DNA from: Ixodes scapularis
Lineage: Eukaryota; Arthropoda; Arachnida; Ixodida; Ixodidae
Assembly: GCF_016920785.2 (NCBI RefSeq)
Contig: NW_024609846.1
Coordinates: 85,135,816 to 85,199,815 of the forward strand
Direction: 5' to 3'
Length of the DNA stretch: 64,000 nucleotides
The notes beneath the pieces are model-generated. The model was not told the origin of the DNA and searched no databases. It worked only from the letters and a program-made list of their open reading frames with translations. Made by a program: the position numbers and the translations under genes. Every line of letters begins with the position of its first letter. The first letter of the stretch is position 1. Shown here piece after piece: positions 63,201-64,000 of this stretch.

Positions 63201-63853
63201 CCAATGAGAGCTCGGCGTTCTGACACAATCGAAACCCCTGTGCAAGAAGCAGACATTGCTCCTGTCTTCGACTTCGCTCGCACTTTTGATGGAATAATAG
63301 AGCCTTGAGTACGCGCTCGTGTCGAGAGATGCAAGCCTGCGATATTTGCGTAAAGATGGGCCAGTGAATGGTCGGTATTAGAGCCACCAAAGACGCTACG
63401 CTTATCTCGAAACTTCATTCCTCAATTTCTTTTTTTCGTAGGCGCCGCCATATTGGTGCGTAGCTCAACCGATGTAGTGTTGCTCTGTCGCGGTCTGTCT
63501 CCTCTGGGGGAACGAAAACAGTTTCTTCAGATTTCAGATAAAGCTTCAGATAACTGACAACAATAATCTTAAGCACCAAGCTGACCGTAGGGTCGTTAGT
63601 CGGAAGCTTTTTTAGGTGGATCTCCCTTTGACGATCGGAACCGCCCCACGGGCTGCGCCGACCGACGTTAGGGGTGTTCCGACTGTGTCTGCATGCACTC
63701 ACCGATGACGTAATCGTACTCTTCATTGAGGCTCGCAGTGTGGTAGGTGCTCATCTCCGGGCTGTCTGAGAAACTCAGGAACCACAGGAGCTGGGCCATG
63801 AGGAAAGCTGCCCATCTGGGCACCATGAACGGTATCTCGAATTGGCTGAGCAT
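23151..63853 (-). CDS. GMC flavin oxidoreductase gene, 11 coding exons over 40.7 kb (glucose dehydrogenase-like)
   Basis: Assembled exons are 63703-63853, 57657-57859, 52563-52755, 51132-51263, 50311-50435, 49733-49900, 41070-41214, 38426-38589, 34937-35138, 33701-33920 and 23151-23319. They sum to 1872 nt, 623 residues, the usual size for arthropod GMC enzymes. Landmarks are an N-terminal hydrophobic signal or anchor (14-28), the FAD-binding VGGGSAG (51-57), GMC signature 1 (GGSSVINF, about 128), signature 2 (GTIGSAQLLLLSGVGP, 301-316), GQNLQDH (334-340), catalytic His548 in WHPCCTCPLG, and Asn593 in NLNAPTYMIAEK. The family oxidises alcohol or sugar substrates using FAD. The substrate cannot be named. 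No frameshift or stop was found, so it is probably functional. Confidence 0.9.
23505..23681. mobile_element. TA-flanked MITE, ends CTGTCGAGACC
   Basis: This 177-bp element is bounded by CTGTCGAGACCGGTTATAAC and GTTATAACTGGTCTCGACAG and flanked by TA on both sides, the target preference of Tc1/mariner and pogo/Tigger transposases. Internal copies of CGGTTATAACGAA repeat the subterminal motif. It lies in intron 10 near exon 11. Confidence 0.75.
23684..25204. other. AT-rich intron sequence
   Basis: No gene or repeat boundary was recognised. A-rich homopolymers occur at 23752-23789 and 23860-23870. Confidence 0.4.
25206..26252. repeat. Foldback element of about 1.05 kb
   Basis: The left arm (25206-25285; GCAATAATTCCAACGAATGC, CAACTCCGAATGTGGC, GGAATGCACGAAC) recurs inverted at 26187-26252 with moderate divergence. 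No transposase was seen. Near the middle, 25829-25858 is a short perfect palindrome TTTGCCAATATAC with a GATA loop. The open frames on both strands lack domains. Confidence 0.5.
26260..26443. repeat. 184-bp hairpin repeat, unit 1
   Basis: The unit is almost palindromic. It starts AAGGCTCGTTCACACACGTG, passes through CGACCGAGAGAGAC, GGTTTTTAAGCCTCTTG and ACCGGATGCG, then returns through TAAGAGACTTAAAAATCGGT, GTCTCTCTCGGTCTTACTCGG and TTGCAAGTGTGTGAAC. An RNA copy would form one long stem. It is directly followed by unit 2. Confidence 0.75.
26445..26630. repeat. 184-bp hairpin repeat, unit 2
   Basis: Same layout as unit 1 with AAGGCCCGTTCACACTCTTG at the start and CAAGAGTGTGAACAGGCGCC at the end. 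The two arms are closer to perfect complementarity here (GACCAGACCGGTTTTTGAGC against GCTTAAAAACCGGTCTGGTC), suggesting a younger copy or gene conversion between arms. Confidence 0.75.
26641..26765. repeat. 184-bp hairpin repeat, unit 3 (truncated)
   Basis: It begins GTTCACACACTTGCAACCGAG and continues past the centre (GGAGCTGGTCCTCAAAC) but stops after TTCGTAAGACTTGACG, so most of the second arm is missing. Confidence 0.65.
27047..27447 (+). repeat. Duplicated block, left copy
   Basis: The block from CACTGCACTCGTCGAAGGCA through GGGCGTTTTACCGACCGAGT, hairpin unit 4 and CTCGCAAGTGTGTGTACT-like end is repeated at 31811-31834 plus 32536-32912 with only a few substitutions. The 5' LTR of the Gypsy-like element begins directly at its right end (27448). 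Open frames within it on both strands are shared by both copies and lack domains. Confidence 0.8.
27205..27387. repeat. 184-bp hairpin repeat, unit 4
   Basis: This unit lies inside the duplicated block left of the LTR element. It begins AAGGCGCGTTCACACACTTG and ends AGTGTGTGAACGGGCCTT. Its duplicate is unit 5 at 32669-32852. Confidence 0.75.
27448..28105 (+). repeat. 5' LTR of a Gypsy-like retrotransposon
   Basis: This 658-bp block is bounded by TGTTATGA and TCATAACA, an 8-bp inverted terminal pair with the TG...CA ends required for LTRs. It holds a TATATAA box near 27892 and an AATAAA-like signal near 27963 in the expected positions. It is immediately followed by a purine-rich primer-binding-type sequence and the gag frame. 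No second copy of this LTR was found in the window. Confidence 0.8.
28106..28125 (+). other. Candidate tRNA primer-binding site
   Basis: The 20 bases after the LTR read GCTGGATGGCAGCGGTGGGA. The TGGNNGCAGCGGTGGGA form is typical of primer sites in Gypsy-like elements. The priming tRNA was not identified. Confidence 0.5.
28338..30083 (+). CDS. Gag-protease polyprotein of a SCAN/Gmr1-type Gypsy-like retrotransposon
   Basis: An intact 581-codon frame from the ATG at 28338. In order it has a SAP-like helical start (residues 1-50), a long charged coiled coil (about 55-105), and a capsid domain at about 115-283 whose end (SLEQFYRSIPEQTRLWI, AAELAEEYAVRR) closely resembles the SCAN domain. A basic linker, a CCHC knuckle CFKCQKPGHIAAGC (about 360) and an aspartic protease with catalytic DSA in RVLRDSAATMDV (about 410) follow. 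Vertebrate SCAN domains are thought to derive from Gmr1-like gag. It stops at 30083 where the integrase frame begins. Confidence 0.85.
   Translation: MNLSSLGKADLILICEELGVEGVRNKTKALIIEAIKATGADVDELAESLDLAKDRQREELEKRERSDRIRREELELELKRQQQEIELKKLDLELKKSPSDDGSGAGSGGGDRISFKMKNLMQPYKVGEDIGLFLVNFERTCENLAFARNTWPQRLLTLLPCQAADVVARLSKEDAECYDVVKSNLLKRYRLSMEAFRLRFRQAKKGKDESYLEFAYDLKANLIEWLKSAEVFDNLESVVECFSLEQFYRSIPEQTRLWILDQREVKTTQRAAELAEEYAVRRNLREEDRYGSGRRDTEPKGYSRKGKCGERENLTKKAAPETQGNERRNRPNEEHQAIRESSGTKPEQKRAFEAKKPMVCFKCQKPGHIAAGCRSPNVVFSYISENEENRRLLEPYLSDLTVNGKACRVLRDSAATMDVIHPTYVDPNGYTGGCACIRQVIEEHSVCLPVARVCIEGPFGTLHTEVAVSGSLPLHYPYIFSNKSDQMLREKGLSFSVGSVQALTRSKARDLATKFQYESECSDSAETACKEVTDEKTKDQADSAQAPVRETDPEITEAEPSAAKDAQHLAGEGSWSQRESP
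30080..30400 (+). pseudogene. Integrase N-terminal zinc-binding segment (H2C2-type), truncated
   Basis: The frame overlaps the gag-protease end by 4 nt. It encodes GVLYRKYRDRKGVQFDQLVV and a HLSHGGSWSGHLGIKKAKAR motif, the His-x3-His half of the integrase HHCC finger. The Cys pair and the catalytic DDE core are missing because sequence identity is lost after about 30400. Its position right after protease, before any RT, is the point of interest. Confidence 0.75.
30480..31428. other. Foreign or unrecognised segment inside the Gypsy-like element
   Basis: About 950 bp between the integrase fragment and the RNase H tail lacks pol motifs. It contains AATAAA near 30544 and GC-rich tracts. It may be an inserted LTR or other repeat that replaced the integrase core and RT. 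No matching ends were identified. Confidence 0.4.
31450..31617 (+). pseudogene. RNase H tail of the Gypsy-like pol
   Basis: The frame reads FTVETDHCPLTWLRNMS, GRLLRWSLALQQYSFDI and KYKRGKLHTNADSLSRCS, then TAG at 31615-31617. These are the C-terminal RNase H motifs of Gypsy-type pol (TDHxPLxWL and NADxLSR). No integrase follows the stop. The RT and most of RNase H are missing upstream. Confidence 0.8.
31835..32531. mobile_element. TTAA-flanked MITE, ends AGGGRTACGGAA (697 bp)
   Basis: TTAA duplications lie at 31831-31834 and 32532-32535. The terminal inverted repeats are AGGGATACGGAA and TTCCGTACCCCT. It interrupts the right copy of the duplicated block exactly at a TTAA that is present and empty in the left copy (27069-27072), which proves insertion. 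No transposase is encoded. Confidence 0.85.
32536..32912 (+). repeat. Duplicated block, right copy (main part)
   Basis: It matches 27073-27447 with few changes, including hairpin unit 5 at 32669-32852, and ends GCAAGTGTGTGTACT, after which the two copies diverge (right copy continues AACCTTCAGAACGCGG). Confidence 0.8.
32669..32852. repeat. 184-bp hairpin repeat, unit 5
   Basis: Duplicate of unit 4, starting AAGGCGCGTTCACACACTTG and ending TAGTGTGTGAACGGACCTT. Arms are complementary apart from a few substitutions. Confidence 0.75.
32930..33300 (-). repeat. Inverted partner of the 26.98-27.07 kb sequence
   Basis: The blocks ACGAGTGCAGCGGAGACAAA and AGGTCTACCCACTA at about 32958-33000, and AGCTCGGCGTTCTGACGTCC at 33282-33301, are reverse complements of 26993-27062 (GACGTCAGAACGCCGAGCT; TAGTGGGTAGATGCC; CTTTGTCTGCACTGCACTCG). 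They look like the right end of a foldback repeat whose left end lies at 26.98 kb. A related end occurs at 63140-63229. Confidence 0.55.
33302..33700. other. Intron sequence without recognisable features
   Basis: No domain-bearing frame. Part of intron 10 of the GMC gene just downstream of exon 10. Confidence 0.35.
33701..33920 (-). CDS. GMC oxidoreductase exon 10 (catalytic histidine)
   Basis: The acceptor ctgtgtgcag is followed by AKAAVQIIRSKAFEKLGAR, LWTIPFPACK and RHHTCTTWHPCCTCPLG, then AAVVDSRLR. His548 in WHP corresponds to the catalytic base of GMC enzymes. The residues after HP are CC where most relatives have VG. The donor CTCAG/gtatcg is in phase 2 and joins G GTC CGC (RLRVRG). 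Confidence 0.92.
33921..34936 (-). other. GMC intron 9 (GC-AG)
   Basis: The intron starts GCGAGT at 34936 and ends gtgtgcag at 33921. It contains a lone half of the hairpin repeat (AAGGCCCGTTCACACACTTG at 34025-34044) and A-runs at 34520-34560. No other feature was recognised. Confidence 0.7.
34937..35138 (-). CDS. GMC oxidoreductase exon 9, ends at a GC donor
   Basis: The acceptor gggtacag leads into VLLRSSLEVYDAYYKPRRG, FQLAPIINRPKSKGHVRLRS and DPDEAPVIDPRYLTHPDDI. The family motif pattern P..GHVRLRS.DP...P.IDP.YL is complete. In-frame joining to exon 10 (GC GCC AAG, giving VQGAKAAVQ) requires GTG CAA G as the exon end, so the intron starts GCGAGT, a GC donor with otherwise perfect consensus. 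Confidence 0.9.
35139..38425 (-). other. GMC intron 8
   Basis: It holds low-complexity DNA only: an A-run (35422-35435), a K/R-rich homopolymer stretch at 36640-36680, a GA microsatellite (36970-36991) and a GGCTACAGG/GGCTCT minisatellite at 37160-37278. ATTTAAAT-rich sequence at 38140-38205 has a relative at 39640-39715. No gene was recognised. Confidence 0.5.
37160..37278. repeat. GGCTACA/GGCTCT minisatellite
   Basis: About ten irregular units of CAGGCTACAGGCT and ATGCTCTCAGGCT types follow each other. The array is non-coding and sits in intron 8. Confidence 0.6.
38426..38589 (-). CDS. GMC oxidoreductase exon 8 (substrate-domain segment)
   Basis: The acceptor gttgccacag precedes PLAVPAGIEVLAFVNT, then DYPDVEIVLMSVSPSSDEG and LIDTGLTRE. 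This corresponds to the family GPLT..G.E.LAFV and PDIE motifs that line the substrate pocket. The donor is GAG/gtgagc, phase 0. Confidence 0.92.
39226..39255. repeat. Poly-G run of about 30
   Basis: An uninterrupted G tract follows GAATC and precedes TTTGACGG. The length in the assembly is unreliable. Confidence 0.8.
39759..40663 (+). mobile_element. hAT-type MITE, family CAGGGATGGGCA, copy 1 (905 bp)
   Basis: Terminal inverted repeats are CAGGGATGGGCA and TGCCCATCCCTG. 8-bp duplications flank it (cctctgac at 39751-39758 and cctccgac at 40664-40671, one mismatch). The subterminal parts are dense in AAATAC and GTATTT motifs in mirrored orientation. It lies in intron 7 of the GMC gene. A second, inverted copy is at 58569-59407. 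Confidence 0.85.
41070..41214 (-). CDS. GMC oxidoreductase exon 7
   Basis: The acceptor ctcctcgcag leads into ISLVADLPVGQNLQDHMF (the family GxNLQDH motif), TGGVAATMKKGAELQL and ITDYVFGRR. The donor AGAG/gtaccg is in phase 1 and joins GC CCC CTG to give GRRGPLAVPAG. This exon lies alone between an 8.5-kb and a 2.5-kb intron. Confidence 0.92.
41215..41925. other. Start of GMC intron 6 region before LINE D
   Basis: AT-rich, no gene. A short inverted pair (CTTTTCACTCTGG at 41819-41831; CCAGAGTGAAAAG at 41903-41915) could form a stem of about 100 nt span. Confidence 0.4.
42391..43445 (+). pseudogene. LINE D ORF1 remnant (PHD-like finger, coiled coil, esterase-like domain)
   Basis: The frame EGEVHCDACWRWCYLDETLF with TCRICLRQ gives a C-x2-C ... 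C-x2-C finger like PHD. The shifted frame 42547-42771 (ELQKERECRAALEAEVGEL) is a coiled coil. Further on, ILVVVDAGVNDV and SWDGIHYSVPSG match SGNH/GDSL hydrolase blocks III and V (the D-x2-H pair). PHD plus esterase ORF1s are described in CR1-like LINEs. Frameshifts and stops make it non-functional. Confidence 0.65.
43555..44190 (+). pseudogene. LINE D endonuclease remnant
   Basis: A short run GFINMRG is followed by VAETHLRD, CIKLHIKEIGKDTE and IIIIGDMNAYFEEFDGFTD. These are the N-terminal, ETW-like and GDxN metal-binding motifs of an APE-type endonuclease. Several frame changes interrupt it, and the C-terminal SDH motif is not visible. Confidence 0.6.
44920..45640 (+). pseudogene. LINE D reverse transcriptase remnant
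   Basis: Scattered motifs in different frames: TYRPITVTSVLYRLAMRM, GFRKDRRLENNLYAVTQCI, LWMAFLDMQGAY and LRQGCPSPLLFIMYL. The QGCP(L)SPLLF form differs from the GVPQGS form of LINEs A-C, so LINE D is a different clade. The catalytic FADD box is lost to the decay or to the foldback insertion. Confidence 0.65.
45698..46305. mobile_element. TTAA foldback element of 608 bp inserted in LINE D
   Basis: TTAA copies lie at 45694-45697 and 46306-46309. The arms are about 190 bp long and nearly complementary (AAATCGACGCCTGCACGTAG ... against CTACGTGCAG-type GTTACGTGCAGGCACCGATTT). The centre is T-rich. It splits the LINE D RT-to-C-terminus region, so it is younger than LINE D. No transposase is encoded. 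Confidence 0.8.
47535..48050 (-). repeat. Composite repeat copy 2, inverted, GGAGGA core
   Basis: The right-end sequence GGTTTTAGAGCGCAGCTCTTAG begins at 47532 and the other end (CTTAAGAGCTGCGCTCCAGTT; TGTAAACGTCTTTCACTC) is near 48000-48050, so it is copy 1 reversed. The core is a GGAGGA/GGGAGAGG polypurine tract of about 270 bp plus a GTCGCCGTCGCC block. The arginine- and glycine-rich frame on it is low-complexity. Confidence 0.65.
48921..49244. repeat. Foldback repeat with GAGACTGCAGC arms
   Basis: The arms CCCTTTAAGGTGAGACTGCAGC (written in two parts: CCCTTTAAGG, TGAGACTGCAGC) and GCTGCAGTCTCAGCTTGAGGG are inverted over about 320 bp. The interior is rich in CTTGCACGC or GCGTGC motifs. 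The left arm overlaps a lone AAAGGGATACGAAACC end at 48910-48926, possibly a truncated relative of the 31.8 kb MITE. Confidence 0.5.
49733..49900 (-). CDS. GMC oxidoreductase exon 6 (GMC signature 2)
   Basis: The acceptor tgtgtacag is followed by VLFKDKHAYGVLFKRGAEER and KREVILSAG, then GTIGSAQLLLLSGVGP and HLEQLN. Signature 2 is complete except that Ala replaces the common Pro or Ser in GSPQ. The donor is AAT/gtacgt, phase 0. The 168 nt encode 56 residues exactly. Confidence 0.93.
49901..50310 (-). other. GMC intron 5
   Basis: Short 410-bp intron, donor gtgagt and acceptor ttctgtgtgtacag. It holds no recognisable repeat. Confidence 0.8.
50311..50435 (-). CDS. GMC oxidoreductase exon 5
   Basis: The acceptor ttggtgcag leads into FSRVQGNVKDGVRYSASK, TFIRPILSHRKNLHI and SLLTKVTK, the conserved segment covering the RxS motif and the strand before the second FAD contact. 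The donor is AAG/gtgagt, phase 0. Length is 125 nt. Confidence 0.92.
50436..51131 (-). other. GMC intron 4 (GC-AG)
   Basis: The donor is GCAATT at 51131 and the acceptor ttggtgcag at 50436. The alternative GTAAAT donor 36 nt further into the intron (after TGTAAG) would insert 12 residues and break the frame with exon 5. No repeats were recognised. Confidence 0.75.
51132..51263 (-). CDS. GMC oxidoreductase exon 4, ends at a GC donor
   Basis: The acceptor cttccccag precedes GT TAC CAC GGC. The product is GYHGSSGELPVDYPN, LLSKTFLEAGKELGYDY and DYNGPTQAG, matching the family's DYNG motif. To stay in phase 1 with exon 5 (GT TTT TCG, giving QAGFSRVQG), the exon must end CAA GCA G, and the next intron bases are GCAATT. 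This is therefore a GC-AG intron, or the exon has a mutated donor. Confidence 0.85.
52160..52240. repeat. Short imperfect palindrome GGCGGCAGACGC / GCGTCTGCCGC
   Basis: GGCGGCAGACGCGCTAAGGC and GCCTTGGCGTCTGCCGCGGC face each other about 75 bp apart in intron 3. A transcript would fold into a GC-rich stem. It is otherwise unassigned. Confidence 0.5.
52563..52755 (-). CDS. GMC oxidoreductase exon 3 (GMC signature 1)
   Basis: The acceptor gacgcag is followed by YSPWARGKVLGGSSVINFMM, containing the R-G-K-x-L-G-G-S-S-x-I-N core of GMC signature 1. VRGNKRDYNSWAEEYG and YFKSIESFHVKQYVHN follow. The donor is AACG/gtgagc, phase 1. The next exon begins GT TAC CAC, completing a glycine (GYHG). Confidence 0.93.
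53220..55465. repeat. Inverted pair of about 255-bp arms, spacer about 1.7 kb
   Basis: The left arm (about 53223-53477; CACACCCTTTCCACAAGGAT, GATCTCTCCACGCCGCTTGA, CACGTGACTGAGAACG) recurs as reverse complement at about 55210-55462. Both arms contain matching but shifted chance frames starting MCDNHAFF. The spacer has no transposase-like domain. It may be a large foldback element or two insertions in opposite orientation. Confidence 0.55.
55566..56739. mobile_element. hAT-type non-autonomous element, ends CAGTGTTGCCA (1174 bp)
   Basis: Ends CAGTGTTGCCAGA and TGGCAACACTG are inverted, and 8-bp duplications gctgggag (55558-55565) and gcagggag (56740-56747) differ at one base. Subterminal AGTCAGTAGATTT-like units recur at both ends (55594-55650 and 56651-56727). 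No transposase frame was recognised. It lies in intron 2 of the GMC gene. Confidence 0.8.
56908..57191. mobile_element. MITE with 56-bp inverted arms, ends ATGCCCGTGTCCCAC
   Basis: The left arm (ATGCCCGTGTCCCACAAGAG, CGACAGACAGAGACA, ACAAGCCTCAAACC) and the right arm (GGTTTGAGGCTTGTCG, GTCTGTCGCTCTAGTGGGAC, ACGGGCAT) are complementary over about 56 bp with few mismatches. Element length is 284 bp. No clear duplication was found. Confidence 0.65.
57298..57459. repeat. 162-bp hairpin repeat
   Basis: The arms CGTTACAACTCAAGAAGGTA and TACCTTCTTAAGTTGCAACG continue as GGGCGAGGTTAAGACGGGCC against GGCCCCTCTTACCCTCGCCC and GAGGAGGAAAGCAGGCGGGA against TCCGTCTGCTTCCTCCTC. The loop is around ACAGAGGAGGTTTCCCCC. 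It is non-coding and lies near exon 2. Confidence 0.7.
57657..57859 (-). CDS. GMC oxidoreductase exon 2 (FAD-binding domain)
   Basis: The acceptor ctcgcag precedes TG GGC GGC GGG, completing VGGGSAGCLLANRL, the dinucleotide-binding glycine motif. LLLEAGG follows, where the acidic residue binds the FAD ribose, then WDYRTEPQ and SCQSMKGK. The donor is AAG/gtgagc, phase 0. Length is 203 nt. An overlapping proline- and arginine-rich frame on the plus strand is a shadow. Confidence 0.93.
58569..59407 (-). mobile_element. hAT-type MITE, family CAGGGATGGGCA, copy 2 (839 bp)
   Basis: Ends CAGGGATGGGCAGTATTTC and GCCCATCCCTG, flanked by a perfect 8-bp duplication caagccat (58561-58568 and 59408-59415). 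The sequence aligns with copy 1 (39759-40663) in the opposite orientation throughout. The perfect duplication suggests it is the more recent of the two. Confidence 0.9.
60464..60733. repeat. (CA)n / CGCACA microsatellite, about 270 bp
   Basis: Irregular ACACACGC and GCACGCACACG units extend across the block with no interruption longer than a few bases. The cysteine/valine- and histidine/threonine-rich frames on both strands are translations of this repeat. Confidence 0.95.
61046..61796. mobile_element. TTAA-flanked MITE, ends AGGGCAACTCCGCT (751 bp)
   Basis: TTAA copies lie at 61042-61045 and 61797-61800. The terminal inverted repeats are AGGGCAACTCCGCTTCATT and AATTGAGCGGAGTTGCCCT. The interior has an A-run at 61502-61522 and no transposase. 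The AGGG start and TTAA flank match the 31.8-kb MITE in type but not in sequence. Confidence 0.85.
62238..62766 (+). repeat. Composite repeat copy 3, GGAGGA core
   Basis: It starts AGTGAAAGCCGTTTACAACT and CCTGTAACGCCGAATTGGAG, and ends AACCCCTAAGAACTGCGCTC. The core is a CCTCCTCC tract, then a GGAGGAGG tract, with a GGCGACGGCGAC block at the right. It has the same ends as copies 1 (20752) and 2 (47535, inverted), but a different core from copy 1. Confidence 0.7.
62875..63042. mobile_element. 168-bp foldback MITE, ends CTTTTAGCAAACC
   Basis: Perfect 13-bp inverted ends CTTTTAGCAAACC and GGTTTGCTAAAAG; the arms continue with CCGCGTTCCGTGT against ACGCGGAACACG and TTTAAGCGCGC against GCGCGCTTAAA. 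No target duplication was recognised. It sits in intron 1. Confidence 0.65.
63140..63229. repeat. Copy of the 26.98/33.3 kb repeat end
   Basis: ATAGTGGGTAGACCTCAATG and GAGCTCGGCGTTCTGAC match the end sequences at 27028 and 33281. A short inverted pair (TAGTGGGTAGACCTCAA / GAGGTCTGCGGTCTATCCACTA, partly matching) surrounds GCTAGATGCC. Confidence 0.45.
63703..63853 (-). CDS. GMC oxidoreductase exon 1 (start codon, signal/anchor, start of FAD site)
   Basis: The ATG at 63853 opens MLSQFEIPFMVPRW, a hydrophobic stretch AAFLMAQLLWFLSF (likely signal peptide or anchor) and NEEYDYVI, the beta strand that leads into the Rossmann glycine loop. The exon ends ATC G followed by gtgagtg, a strong donor, phase 1. 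Upstream AG sites (near 63882-63891) allow a 5' UTR intron. The start was chosen as the only ATG giving a signal-like N-terminus. Confidence 0.8.
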
Positions 63854-64000
63854 GGCTGTTGACGGCGGGCTGTGGACGTCTGATGAGAGACACAAGGTCG
63901 AAAACGACTTCAAACGAGTTTTAGGCAAAAGGTAATGGTCACTATATATATATATATGTACATCTTTACTGAAAAATAACAGCAAAAGACGAACCTTTTT

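Overview
Eukaryotic, intron-rich and transposon-dense DNA, most probably from a tick (Ixodida, likely a hard tick). The signs are several decayed CR1/L2-like LINEs, LINE ORF1s with PHD/esterase or 2A-type N-termini, many short TTAA-, TA- and 8-bp-TSD MITEs, and dispersed exons of an arthropod-type GMC oxidoreductase. There is no bacterial gene organisation. The tick assignment is inference from family resemblance.

The main host gene is a glucose-methanol-choline (GMC) flavin oxidoreductase on the minus strand, from the start codon at 63853 to the stop at 23151. I assembled it by eye from 11 exons. Every junction keeps frame, the exons sum to 1872 nt (623 codons plus stop), and the FAD-binding, GMC signature and catalytic His/Asn motifs appear in order. 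Two of the ten introns (4 and 9) need GC donors instead of GT. The introns, up to about 10 kb, hold most of the repeats in the right two thirds of the window.

Left region (1-23 kb): positions 1-7131 hold one LINE (A) interrupted near its 3' end by a second LINE (B). A degenerate CRE/E-box tandem array lies at 8.5-8.7 kb and a hAT-type MITE at 9.98 kb. At 10.3-11.1 kb (minus strand) is the first exon of a type II membrane protein that resembles an M13/neprilysin-like peptidase. At 12.2-14.5 kb is a LINE (C) whose ORF1 starts with a 2A-like ribosome-skipping motif (GDVEANPGP). Then follow a hAT-type element inserted in a TA array (16.5-17.7 kb), two TA-flanked MITEs (19.4 and 20.0 kb) and a composite repeat with about 21 CACGTG palindromes (20.75-21.4 kb).

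Intron 10 (23.3-33.7 kb) holds five copies of a 184-bp near-perfect hairpin repeat and a Ty3/Gypsy-like retrotransposon. That element has a 658-bp 5' LTR, a SCAN-like Gag, a CCHC knuckle, a protease, an integrase zinc-binding segment directly after the protease, and an RNase H tail that ends the coding region. This is the copia-like gene order known from Gmr1-type elements. Its 3' LTR is missing, and the flanks are duplicated segments of another foldback repeat. Intron 6 (41-50 kb) carries a degenerate LINE (D) with a PHD-like finger and an SGNH esterase-like ORF1, itself split by a 608-bp TTAA foldback element. Introns 1, 2 and 7 carry hAT-type MITEs with 8-bp TSDs and TTAA-type MITEs.

No tRNA, rRNA or CRISPR locus was recognised. 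Long stretches between the listed items are AT-rich unique or unrecognised repeat sequence.
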